From assembly GCF_004571025.1 (NCBI RefSeq), contig NZ_SPQT01000002.1, positions 1 to 64,000 on the forward strand: a DNA stretch of 64,000 nt, read 5' to 3'. Below the pieces are notes generated by a model. It was given only the letters and a program-made list of their open reading frames with translations. It did not search any database and had not been told where the DNA came from. This DNA comes from Bradyrhizobium niftali. GTDB taxonomy: Bacteria > Pseudomonadota > Alphaproteobacteria > Rhizobiales > Xanthobacteraceae. Position numbers and translations under genes: made by a program. Position 1 is the stretch's first letter. Each line of letters starts with the position of its first letter. Below are positions 40,001 to 47,878 of this stretch, piece by piece.

Positions 40001-40420
40001 CACCATGTTATCCACAAGGCCAGTGCCGACGATTGGAACAGAAGCGGGGTCTAGATTGTAGTCCGTACAGCGCTTGGAGAAGCGCGCACTCAATGCTTCA
40101 AACGCCTCAAGGACGCTCTTGCGATCGAACGCAAACTGAACGCGCGCCAGTCCTTCCGGTCCACGACCGACCACGCACAAGGCGCCGAGGCGTTCTACGC
40201 CGGGGCCGATGCATACCGGGCAGAAGCTTCGCTGCAGAGTACCATCGCGAATGTCTGACTGCCGGTCTGGATTGGCATCCAAATCGATGATCCGCCAGAG
40301 TTTTGCGTCAAACTCCGTCTTGCACAACGGACATCGCGCTCGGTAGATGTCGACGAGCGTTAGATCGACCTTGTCGGTATCGCCGCGCGACCCCACGGGT
40401 GTTTCAGCCTGCGGTCTCAA
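37052..40420 (-). CDS. CpXC-TPR-CHAT protease (CHAT-domain protein 1)
   Basis: A 1122-residue protein. Residues 30-70 form a CpXC zinc-finger domain (Cys30, Cys33, Cys67, Cys70). Residues about 290-650 are helical, Ala/Leu/Arg-rich and TPR-like. The C-terminal CHAT domain, a caspase-fold cysteine protease, covers about 860-1115, with catalytic His990 in VVCHGRFDDED and Cys1030 in SLAACETGILAA. The start is ambiguous: TTG at 40420 overlaps the upstream gene by 17 bases, and GTG at 40396 is just past its stop. No signal peptide is visible. It is the last gene of the three-gene operon. CHAT proteases usually cleave a partner protein on activation, often in defence or cell-death systems. Confidence 0.85.
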   Translation of the reverse strand: MRPQAETPVGSRGDTDKVDLTLVDIYRARCPLCKTEFDAKLWRIIDLDANPDRQSDIRDGTLQRSFCPVCIGPGVERLGALCVVGRGPEGLARVQFAFDRKSVLEAFEALSARFSKRCTDYNLDPASVPIVGTGLVDNMVQVGQKLTEISGLSLPASSLDRMQAAIALIFASDCNERREILMKNPDLVRPGAIRLLASAPDMNADLSRARVRPILGLLTAASRTGIDAAITSCRAEFDGEMVLNSLPRPVSDAYLDAFPGSDTPTAAELEVRSARTERLLAEHPELHGDLKADLFLSLGEGWQALAADFGDSAGSRARSWYTRILDDNDPTVTPRVRLEAHRGLSASWDTRLEGDPAENNRQALLHAETSIAIAELLSDEELALALMELGIARTRQVTGDPFANRVLAREAFDRAELPGVSSLTSFMVKYNRALTWIEEGSGDIVGKIDLGIRILEVLREGASDAFGPEQLQLIHQSLGAALLQRGTFTGDIDDFGEAANEFAAAVQLALKRGDRRARARLIYLHYAARVELAVHGGELPNPAIVLSHIDEIQNTYGPEQSPYFYVETERLRAKVLEAFPPPDAPEDAALLARERVVHTLSSNGMMSVALPDFFGLGRAQEQRGAIGEAARSYAAAAQCAEGRLGSASTSGRRDEEIANISQIFSALIRTLMILFGRGEADGWHVLAAMERGRARDLLEELGGRELAEPAGVPVSLLVEERQLRSALGSEPEDNLARMLGTNADTGRRIMQRQALHDRLLEIYDAMAASGEAGAAYVSLRRPQPPDLDSLRSVVDTLADDTGVLSFWIEPTGAVGIFGRTRTPIAVHPLEFTEADARALLEALEAQVEGPVRAEKEPLGTWQEYGLQLLHPFEREIRGCRTLVIVPHGLAHRFPFHALLLSPGELLVDVVATQTVPSLAIFRDLEPASILPGSITAKVLCSARTPNERESFHAEAELVADTFGVGAILDAKRDDLLAGTSQSDIIHVVCHGRFDDEDPLAAELILSDGPVAVRELLTVRLRASLVSLAACETGILAATKGDRLKGFAQALLLSGARTTLLSLWSVWSEPTRFWMEQFYRALLEPEAHSNRLAHAHQMATLATRRRYPDPTNWAPFMLSGRAE

Positions 40421-40868
40421 GCTGTTCGCCCCAAAACTCGCAGATCAAGCCTCCGGCCGGCTTCAGAAACTTTTTGACGATCACGACCGACACGGCGGCC
40501 GCAATCGCTGGTGAGAGTACCGGCAACAACATTGTTGTGACGACGCCTATGGCGGCGGCTTCGCTCACGTTTAGCGCCGAGAATAGCTGCTTTCTTGCCT
40601 CGTCGTCTGTGCCTCCGCATACCAGCTCGTGGAGGGCCGCTGCCCACTTGCGCACGATCTTGCGGCCAAGATCGCGCAGATCTTCCAGCGGGCCCATCTG
40701 ATCCTTCTTGTACGGCGGGTCGAGCTCCGGGCTAAAGGCGAGCGCAGGATGGTCGTCAATCGTCTTTGCAAGCTTTCCAATTCGGACGTACAGCGCATCG
40801 TCTTCATCGCGTGCAAGGCGTTGCGCGACTGAAACGGACTGTTGTTCGATCTGCGTGAGGGAATTCAT
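40404..40868 (-). CDS. Small protein with hydrophobic C-terminal half, between two CHAT genes
   Basis: A 154-residue protein of unknown family. Residues 1-85 are hydrophilic and helical (QQSVSVAQRLARDEDDALYV; DLRDLGRKIVRKWAAALHEL). Residues about 97-140 are strongly hydrophobic (AAAIGVVTTMLLPVLSP then AIAAAVSVVIVKKFLKPAGG), enough for two helices or a hairpin. Its ATG overlaps the stop of the upstream CHAT gene by one base (TGATG), and its end overlaps the TTG start of the downstream CHAT gene. Such coupling suggests the three products work together. It could be a membrane effector or a target of the proteases; that is inference. Confidence 0.65.
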   Translation of the reverse strand: MNSLTQIEQQSVSVAQRLARDEDDALYVRIGKLAKTIDDHPALAFSPELDPPYKKDQMGPLEDLRDLGRKIVRKWAAALHELVCGGTDDEARKQLFSALNVSEAAAIGVVTTMLLPVLSPAIAAAVSVVIVKKFLKPAGGLICEFWGEQLETAG

Positions 40869-43834
40869 CAGGCAATCTCCTTCGGCTGATTGTTGGTGGG
40901 AGGCGAGGGACTCTCCGGCCGCTTGGGTACGAGCCTCGTATCTCCACGGCCGTAAAGCGTATAAATGAGCGCGAGCGGGTTATTCTGCTGATGAAAGGTG
41001 CGACGAGTCGCGAGCATCGCCGTCCCCAGAGCTTCACCATTGAGCAATCGTCCGAGTAAGGCTCGAGCGAAGGCGTCACCGAACTGTGCCGTAATCGGCG
41101 CTTCCGTGCCGATCACGGCGATCGCATCACGGTCAAGGAACACAGCCGGTAACCCTATATGCGACGCGGGAAGGCTCGAGGCTGAGTGGCACATATTGAG
41201 GAACACGAGCGGGCGACGCAAGCCATTGAAGAATTCCAGCTCGCGCAACGCGCGTTCGCTGAAGTCGGCACGGCTGCTGGAGATACGCGCACCGCCATCG
41301 TTACCACCGAGTGCGTTGACAAGGAGCTGCCACGGTTCTTGGCTCGCCTTGTCCAGCGCTTTGACCGCGGCGCCGATCTCAGCTTGCATCTCGGCCAGCA
41401 AGGCGGGCGGAGCGCTCGCCATCATCCCGTGACAGAAGAAGTAGAAAACGTCCGAAGGATCGTCCGCAACGAGCGCTGCCCTGATTTCGTCGTTCAGGTC
41501 GGCTTGGGTCAGGGCAAGGAACGGGTTTGCCGTGACGATGTCCTGGAGTGTCTTACGATGGTCCACAAATGAGACAAATCCGTCGTCAACAATTGCGGTC
41601 ATGCGTAGCGAGCCGCTTTTTGGAGGAGGTGTCCGGCCCTGAGTGCGCGCAATCTCGATCTGGTAGGACAGGCCCCAAGGTTCAAGAGATGCAGCGCCTT
41701 TTTTCCGTTTTGGTGGCGTCACAATGGACCACGGAAAGGTGAAATCCTGAGCATCGTCGGAGAAGGAGACACGCACAAGTGCGTTCGATGGCAGGGGGGT
41801 GTCGGCGAGCAATGTGCCTAATGCCTCGCCCGCCCCTTTTTGACCACCGCGCCTGTCGCCGAAGAGCAGCCGCCAAGCCTCACGGCCGAACGCGGCGAGC
41901 TCGTCGCTCGCTACTTTATAGGAGGGTTCAGTGAGCTGGTTGCGCTTGCTCATCACGCCGATTACGAGCTTCGTCCAATGGCGCCGAACGTCGGTAAGCA
42001 ACCTCGCAACGTCGTCTGAGCGGATGGTCTGGCGAAGGGCGACCGCGAGAGGAGTGCTGCCGTCGCGCACGAGCTCGGCCTGGACAGTATACCCATTCCG
42101 AGCGCCGCTGATCGCCAAAGATAATACGTCGCGGGCCCGCTCGCTAGCAGGCCGGGCAAGCGTTGCGAGCGGGTCGACCGGGTATACGCGCCATTGTTGG
42201 TTCTCGAAGACGTATTTGATTTGGTCGAGCAGCCGGAGATCGCGGCTCAGGAGCCGGACTTCGAGCAGCGTGCCACTGTTGAGAGCGGTACCGAGCGAGA
42301 AGCGAAACAATGCCGGAGTGCTATCTTCGTCGAACGGCCAGGTGATTGGAAGAAGCTCGTCCGCAAGCTTGATGTCGGCTCGAGCTATAACGCGTGCATA
42401 GATAGTGATCGACTCCTTCGTGCGGCGCGGGGGCAGGATTGGTTTTCGGTTGTCTTTGTTTGCAATCGGGTTTGCTCGTATCGCTACCTCGAGTGTGTAC
42501 TCACTCGCTTCACCCAACGGCGCATCCCGCGCCAGTCGCGCGTCATCAGGTATCACATCACCGAGCCACCATGACCCCGTAAGGATCGAGAGGTCGCTAA
42601 ATCGCTCGGTCTCGATTTCCCTTGCCCCTGGAGAAGGCGCCACGTCTTCCGCCGTCACCTTTGCCTCGGCCGATCGTCGAGAGTCGGCCCCACGATCGTC
42701 GATGAGACCCGTGATCAGTGCGGTCGCGTGTGCGGCATGATCCTCTGATTGATAGGAGATGCTGTCCTGTTCGACGGCGTTAGCGATCGCGTCAGCCAGC
42801 TCAGAAGGCCGAATATTGTTGTGTGCGGGAACACCGAACCAATAGGCTGCGCTTTCGGGTATGGATATCGGCAAATTATTCGCAAGAGCCAGCGCGCGGA
42901 GCTGTTGAGAGAGATCTTTCACACTTTGCGACAAGCGCGCCGCGTCCATCTGCTCAAAATAGTCCTGCCTCGCGAAGACTATTGGTGGTGCGGCGTTGCC
43001 GCCCGCTCTGAGCCAGGCGAGGTTCAGCGCCAGGTCTGGTGGAGCGTCGTGGGCGGTCTCGTATATTAGCTCCTTGGCGAGACTCTTGATATCGATGTCG
43101 GCACCCTGAAGCCAGGCCACCGGGCGGATTGCACGCCGCCGCCCAGTAGCCAGCAGAGGCGCAACCAGATCGTAGGACTCGTCCGAGATGAACGTAACGA
43201 AGGCCGTATCTGCTGCGTCAAGTCCGTCCAGGCTTCGGACAAAGGCATATTCGGACGGCGCGCCCAGTTTGACAGTACGAGAAAGGCCGCGCTCGGCGGG
43301 CCGAAATGTCGCGTCGAACGACTTCGGTTCGATCCCCTCCAGCGACAGACGCAGCGGCCACTTCCAATGATTTCGGTCACCTCCACCTGGTCCGATCTTG
43401 ATCGCAACGGAGCCAACTGTCGCGTGGTCGATAGCGGTCCAACTGGGCCAGCTGCCGCGCAGTTGCTGAAGGCCACCGAGCATCGCATGCACCAGAGGGG
43501 GGAGGGCGAAACGCTCACTGTCGCCCCATTGCCGTTGTGATGGCTTGAGCAACAATCGCGCAGGCCCAGGCTCGCTCGCGTCGCGAAAGGAATGAAGCCA
43601 AGCCTCTGCGATCTCGGATGCAACGGTGCTAATCACGTCATAGGAATAGGTAGGTGGCGGTGCCCATATTCGCTTGGCGCCAAGCGACTGCATACTCTGT
43701 GCGGCGCGCGCCGGATCAAATTTGGCCAACCAGTCCCAACCTGCTGCCGTTAGCACACCGGCAGCAGCGAGAACTGCCGCGGCCTCTTCGTGAGATGCGG
43801 CAAGATTCCTAGTAATCGCCAAAAGCTTCTTCAT
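40868..43834 (-). CDS. CHAT-domain protease (CHAT-domain protein 2)
   Basis: A 988-residue protein. The C-terminal CHAT domain (about 720-965) has catalytic His802 in FYFFCHGMM and Cys882 in VFLNMCHSAS, then AVIGTEAPITAQFGDAFA, typical of the fold's end. Residues 1-700 match no domain I recognise; a Trp/Pro-rich stretch lies near 100-150 and charged segments near 400. ATG at 43834 is preferred because the reading frame upstream looks non-coding, although longer starts at 43924 and 44020 exist. The protein is unlike CHAT protein 1 outside the protease domain, so the two are not simple duplicates. It is the first gene of the operon. Confidence 0.82.
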   Translation of the reverse strand: MKKLLAITRNLAASHEEAAAVLAAAGVLTAAGWDWLAKFDPARAAQSMQSLGAKRIWAPPPTYSYDVISTVASEIAEAWLHSFRDASEPGPARLLLKPSQRQWGDSERFALPPLVHAMLGGLQQLRGSWPSWTAIDHATVGSVAIKIGPGGGDRNHWKWPLRLSLEGIEPKSFDATFRPAERGLSRTVKLGAPSEYAFVRSLDGLDAADTAFVTFISDESYDLVAPLLATGRRRAIRPVAWLQGADIDIKSLAKELIYETAHDAPPDLALNLAWLRAGGNAAPPIVFARQDYFEQMDAARLSQSVKDLSQQLRALALANNLPISIPESAAYWFGVPAHNNIRPSELADAIANAVEQDSISYQSEDHAAHATALITGLIDDRGADSRRSAEAKVTAEDVAPSPGAREIETERFSDLSILTGSWWLGDVIPDDARLARDAPLGEASEYTLEVAIRANPIANKDNRKPILPPRRTKESITIYARVIARADIKLADELLPITWPFDEDSTPALFRFSLGTALNSGTLLEVRLLSRDLRLLDQIKYVFENQQWRVYPVDPLATLARPASERARDVLSLAISGARNGYTVQAELVRDGSTPLAVALRQTIRSDDVARLLTDVRRHWTKLVIGVMSKRNQLTEPSYKVASDELAAFGREAWRLLFGDRRGGQKGAGEALGTLLADTPLPSNALVRVSFSDDAQDFTFPWSIVTPPKRKKGAASLEPWGLSYQIEIARTQGRTPPPKSGSLRMTAIVDDGFVSFVDHRKTLQDIVTANPFLALTQADLNDEIRAALVADDPSDVFYFFCHGMMASAPPALLAEMQAEIGAAVKALDKASQEPWQLLVNALGGNDGGARISSSRADFSERALRELEFFNGLRRPLVFLNMCHSASSLPASHIGLPAVFLDRDAIAVIGTEAPITAQFGDAFARALLGRLLNGEALGTAMLATRRTFHQQNNPLALIYTLYGRGDTRLVPKRPESPSPPTNNQPKEIA

Positions 43835-43988
43835 CTCGCTTGAGGCCCTATCGCTGTTCTCCCGTTGCTTCGTTCGGCACTGGCCTATAGCAGGCGTGGG
43901 CGGCAACCAGCGGCACTTCCTCATGTTCGCTAATAAAGCTTCACGGGCTTTCCATAGTGGGGCACGGCCGCACCTATTAGGCTCTGTA

Positions 43989-44207
43989 ATGAACGAACTA
44001 TGCAGCCTCGCCGAGGTCAAAAAACGAGCTCAGCGAGAAATTGCAATAGTGACAATATTTCGATCCAAAGTCGAGTGGGCTAGGGTAGAAAAATTGCCGC
44101 GCCTGGGAGTATCTGACGGCCTTGTTACCCGGTTCATTTCGGAAACAAAGACTGGACCAGCGCGGCACCTGATGCCCGGGGGCACGCCTTCAAAAATACC
44201 GACTTAA
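43989..44207 (+). CDS. Possible small ORF divergent from the CHAT operon
   Basis: An open frame of 72 codons from ATG 43989 (MNELCSLAEVKKRAQREIAI ...) on the opposite strand, 155 bases from the CHAT start. It has no recognisable domain and no clear ribosome site. It may be a small regulator gene or only chance open sequence in a gene-poor zone. Confidence 0.2.
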   Translation: MNELCSLAEVKKRAQREIAIVTIFRSKVEWARVEKLPRLGVSDGLVTRFISETKTGPARHLMPGGTPSKIPT

Positions 44208-45504
44208 GGCGGCCGCCTTCGGAGTCGCGGGGATTGAAGCGCTTGCGTTCGAAGCGGCCCTAGCACCGAACAGGGCGAGTCGGAGTGGCGGTGGCCGCCT
44301 AGGGGCCGGTGTATTTGTCGCCGTGGGAGCAAAGAATCCGCGAAATGCGGGGGCCCTCAACCAATGGGAGTTCGACCCACTGGCTTCCTGCGAACGCGTA
44401 TTTGGGGATGCACGCATATTCCTTCCGATAATCCGCTGAAAATCGGCAGGTTCTGCGTCGGTCGAACCTGCTTGCTCGCTCTCGCTAAGCGAAGCGGTCG
44501 GTGCGCAAGCGGTTGGACAGTTACCTACCGCCCTCGGCGTGGCGTGCTATTCCCCAGCTGTAACCGGCCATGAGTCGTTAGTTTCGTCCTCGACCGTGAA
44601 GTGGAGACTTCAGACGGTTCGCCTCAAGCAGTCTCAGCATGTCAGAGAATTGACACCGCGTGACCTCAAGCGAGAGATGCAACGAATGGTGCGCTGGCTT
44701 ACCTGGAACGCCGCTCTTCACGCAGAGCGGACCATATCTCAATCGGCCGGGAACTGATGACGATTGACGGTACCGTACGGAAGGGGTGAGAAGCGGCAGC
44801 GATCGTTGCAACTATGCGTACGCGTTCACCTAGTCGATTGACTCCGATAGTTGGCGAAAAGCCTTTTTTGAGAACCCCCACAAATTTTACTGTGGATTCA
44901 AGACCGAAAAGTTTGGTCGGATGTACCGTCGGAATTTGTCCGTCAACTTTGAGACATTGTGCCTGCAAGTCAACGCGGTAGTGCAGTCCAAAATGATAGA
45001 GTGGGAGTAGTGCGGCCGGCTGGCATCGCGCAGTTTAGCGTGGTTTTGTCGAGTTGTTCTCGCTTCCTTCGCGTTGAGAATTCTGACCGGAGCACCAACA
45101 GGTTTTGGCGCAAAACGGACCACTCAATATCGGCCTCGATCGCATTGGCCGTAGCTAGCTCAAATTGGCCCATGATGGGAGCGAGAGTTTAATTTTTTCA
45201 ATCAATTAAAGAACGTCGTCTGCACGACGTGTGCACTGAGAAGTCCAGAAAAATCCATTTGCGGCAAATCTGAGCTAGTCGGTCCGAGGCGCGATGGGGA
45301 TCTCGGGCTCGACGCGACCGAAATTGATGAGCGCAAAGCGGCCACCTACACACGAGAGACGGGTTTCGTTCGTCGCAAGGCGAACAGACCTACCTTCGTG
45401 TCGCCGGTAGGAATTGCTGCCCAGCCTATGGGTGAAGAATGCTTATGTCGGAGCGCATTAGGGTGCGGAAGACCGGTTAACTCCACAGAAGAAAGCGGGC
45501 CGAC
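44208..45504. other. Gene-poor, less GC-rich zone around the island's right end
   Basis: About 1.3 kb between the end of the possible small ORF and the HTH pseudogene, containing the right direct repeat at 44995-45036. Only short open frames without family features occur. Base composition is visibly less GC-rich than the core flanks. I see no tRNA, integrase or transposase here. It probably consists of decayed sequence. Confidence 0.5.
44995..45036 (+). repeat. Right direct repeat resembling the guaA 3' end (attR candidate)
   Basis: This stretch repeats the last codons of guaA and about 26 bases beyond the stop, in the same orientation: GAGTGGGAGTAGTG is exact, and further matches include GGCTG, CATCGCG and GTTT. 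It defines the right end of the putative island about 8.15 kb from the left copy. It contains no complete gene. Confidence 0.7.
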
Positions 45505-45773
45505 ATGGAAACCTACGCACGTCAGCAATTGCACGATTTGGTCTGGTCCGGACCGATGCGTGACGTCGCGCAGAAGCTAGGCTGTCCGACAACGGACTGC
45601 GGAAGCACTGCGTAAAGGCGTTCGTGCCCCCGCCACCGCAAGGGGACTGGGACAAGCTCAGGGCTGGTCGCAAGGTAAAGACCCATTTCCGCCACGGACG
45701 CCGGGGATCTCGGGCACCATCTCCATCGGGAAATGGGATTACCGCGAGAATAACAGGCGACTCTTTCGGATGA
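45505..45773 (+). pseudogene. Frameshifted fragment of a small HTH-type protein
   Basis: From ATG 45505 the frame reads METYARQQLHDLVWSGPMRD then VAQKLG and stops early after CPTTDCGSTA. One base further along the other frame continues as SDNGLRKHCVKAFVPPPPQG then DWDKLRAGRKV and ends at 45773. Joined, these match a family common in Rhizobiales whose pattern is LYDLVWSEPM..LA..LGLSD.GL.K.C....P.PP.G.W.KL.AG. One lost base at about 45583-45587 explains the break. It is an eroded gene in the gene-poor zone. Confidence 0.65.
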
Positions 45774-45895
45774 AAATTTGCCGAGCGCGCCGCTGACCAA
45801 TCCACCTTGTGCTGCACCGGCGACAATGACCCGAGCCTTGAATAACTTATCGCGCCGATATTATTCGGTTATTATCTAACGGCGCGAGGCCGCCG

Positions 45896-46024
45896 ATGGC
45901 AAAGGTTGGCAAGACTGGTAAGCATGGCAAGAGGGATGTGACCATTACGACCACCGTGATCGTGGTGGTCGTCGTGGGAGTTTATGTCGCAAACAGGTGG
46001 GTTGGGAAATTCCTGACAAGGTAA
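45896..46024 (+). CDS. Possible 42-residue single-pass membrane peptide
   Basis: The open frame encodes a Lys-rich start (MAKVGKTGKHGKRD) followed by a membrane segment (VTITTTVIVVVVVGVYV) and a basic tail (NRWVGKFLTR). It resembles the layout of type-I toxin or small stress peptides. GGCGCGAGG lies just upstream. A second frame overlapping its end encodes VGWEIPDKVTVALGVIADAF and could be a coupled ORF. No family is recognised. Confidence 0.4.
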   Translation: MAKVGKTGKHGKRDVTITTTVIVVVVVGVYVANRWVGKFLTR

Positions 46025-46739
46025 CGGTTGCATTGGGCGTGATTGCTGATGCCTTTGTGAAAACCCTTAGAAGAGCGGCCGAATTTTTCAGAACGCACCC
46101 AGCGTCTCTAGACATCGCGCTACTGCGGAGCTCATGCGCGTCTGGCCGCCGTGGCCTTGCTGACTGTTAATCAGCGGGCCCCAGATTCGAGCTCCGCCCA
46201 TCAAGCGTTTCAAACGGTTGCGGAATAACGGCCACACGGGAAGTGAGCTCTCTTCATAGCTCGTCCGCGTCTCGTTCTCGCTTCCCGTTTCAGCGAGTCG
46301 CACATCGCTGCCAGGACAACGTGCATCGATTCAACGGACAAGTTTCGACATCGACGGGGACCGCAAGGCGCTTACGATCGTTCGGGTGTTTGGGTACCAT
46401 CGCGATCACTCGCTTTGATTGTACGACACCTTTTCAACCCAGACTTGCACCTAAACGGCCCATGTCCGCCGTGTGAATCGGTCGTGCTCATTCTGACGGA
46501 ACGGATTATTGCCGCAATTAGATCCGAAATTCCCGCACGCTCATTGGTGAACGTTTTGCGGAGATGCGCCAGTCATTTTTTGGTGGAGAATTTCAACCGA
46601 CCTCAGCAAGCGCGACGAATGACGAATTCTCTATTCAGCTAGCCGTTTCATGTTATGTTGCGCTCTCGCGAGCGAAGAAGCCCGCGTACGTGATTGCATG
46701 CGGCAGAGGCGTGTTTTGCGTTAGCCGGGTGGCACCGTC
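46025..46739. other. Intergenic region upstream of the sigma-54 activator
   Basis: About 715 bases with only short frames of no recognisable character. Base composition is mixed and there are no obvious repeats, RNA genes or palindromes. Confidence 0.4.
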
Positions 46740-47828
46740 ATGACATCGCTCAATGATGCCCCTAAGTTTCTGCAGGCAAAATCAAAGCGAACGGTTGGTC
46801 TCGATATCGACCAGGACAGGCGCGAGTTACGCGCGTTACAGTTGCAATTTGGTATCTGCGGAGACTCTCCCGCTCTGGTAGATGCTGTCAAGCTGGCCCG
46901 CCAGTTTGCGTTGTCGGAGGCGCCGGTGCTGTTACAAGGTGCGACAGGTGTCGGCAAGGAAGTATTCGCTCGCGCCATCCATTATTTGAGCGGCCGACAC
47001 AGCCAGCCGTTCGTGCCGATCAATTGTGGCGCCATCCCCGAAGGCCTTGTGGAAGCAGAATTTTTTGGTGCGACCAAAGGTGCTTTCACTGGCGCGTCCG
47101 CCAATCGCGAAGGCCTCGTCGAACTGGCGCATACGGGAACGCTGTTCCTCGATGAGGTAGACTGCCTCCCTCCGAAAGGCCAGGTCTCGCTGTTACGTTT
47201 TCTGCAGGAGCACGAGTTCCGTCGGGTAGGCGGAGGGGCCGTGCGCAAGGTCGACGTGCGCCTTATCGCAGCGACGAACGCCAATCTCGAGCAGAAGGTT
47301 GCCGCCGGCGACTTTCGCCAGGACCTCCTATTCCGTCTGGATGTCTGCAACTGTATCATTCCCGAGTTGGCTGAACGTCGCTCCGACATCCCGCTGCTTG
47401 CTGTCCATTTCCTTGAGAAGCTAGCAGCGCGTTACGCGAGGAGCGTACCGGTCTTAGCGCCTGCCGCGATCGATTGGCTATGCAGCCGCGAGTGGCCGGG
47501 TAATTTGCGCCAGCTGGAAAATGTGATGCACCGCGCGGTCGCTGCATTGACCGGAGATGAAATCGATGCCGATCTGCTGCTTCGGATATGGCCCACCGCG
47601 GCAAAGGCGTCACCTCGCGCGGGTGCAGATCGCGATGCACTGACCGAAGGTCCGCTGATCAAGGCCCGCAAGCGCGTGGCATTCGAATTCGAGGATCGCT
47701 ATCTGCGGCAGCTCATGGCTGAGGTTGGCGGCAATGTGAGCGAGGCCGCCCGCCGCGCCGGCACCGAGCGCCGCGCCCTGGGGCGGATGCTCAAGCGGCA
47801 CGGTATCGGCAGGAGCGGCCTGCGCTAA
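46740..47828 (+). CDS. Sigma-54-dependent transcriptional activator (PspF-like, no receiver)
   Basis: A 362-residue AAA+ enhancer-binding protein. Walker A (QGATGVGKEV) is at residues 66-75, the sigma-54 contact loop GAFTGA at 114-119, Walker B (TLFLDEVD) near 135, the ATNANL sensor near 178 and a Fis-type HTH at about 320-358 (GGNVSEAARRAGTERRALGR). A short N-terminal lead replaces the receiver or sensor domain, so it resembles PspF and may be active unless held by a partner. It faces the eCIS operon convergently, 50 bases apart, and is a likely regulator of it; the target promoter would lie beyond the right edge of the window. Confidence 0.88.
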   Translation: MTSLNDAPKFLQAKSKRTVGLDIDQDRRELRALQLQFGICGDSPALVDAVKLARQFALSEAPVLLQGATGVGKEVFARAIHYLSGRHSQPFVPINCGAIPEGLVEAEFFGATKGAFTGASANREGLVELAHTGTLFLDEVDCLPPKGQVSLLRFLQEHEFRRVGGGAVRKVDVRLIAATNANLEQKVAAGDFRQDLLFRLDVCNCIIPELAERRSDIPLLAVHFLEKLAARYARSVPVLAPAAIDWLCSREWPGNLRQLENVMHRAVAALTGDEIDADLLLRIWPTAAKASPRAGADRDALTEGPLIKARKRVAFEFEDRYLRQLMAEVGGNVSEAARRAGTERRALGRMLKRHGIGRSGLR

Positions 47829-47878
47829 AGGGGTGCCGAGCCAAAGCCGTTCGCCGTCCTGAGTGGGGAGGGGCGTTT

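Noticed and set aside
40404..40868. Small CHAT-operon protein as a bacterial gasdermin
   Set aside because: Gasdermins are about 250 residues with a beta-rich N-terminal fold and a short N-terminal Cys motif; this 154-residue helical protein does not fit.
44190..44417. Open frames of 70-80 codons on both strands just outside the CHAT operon
   Set aside because: No ribosome site, no family similarity and overlapping frames; more likely chance open sequence.
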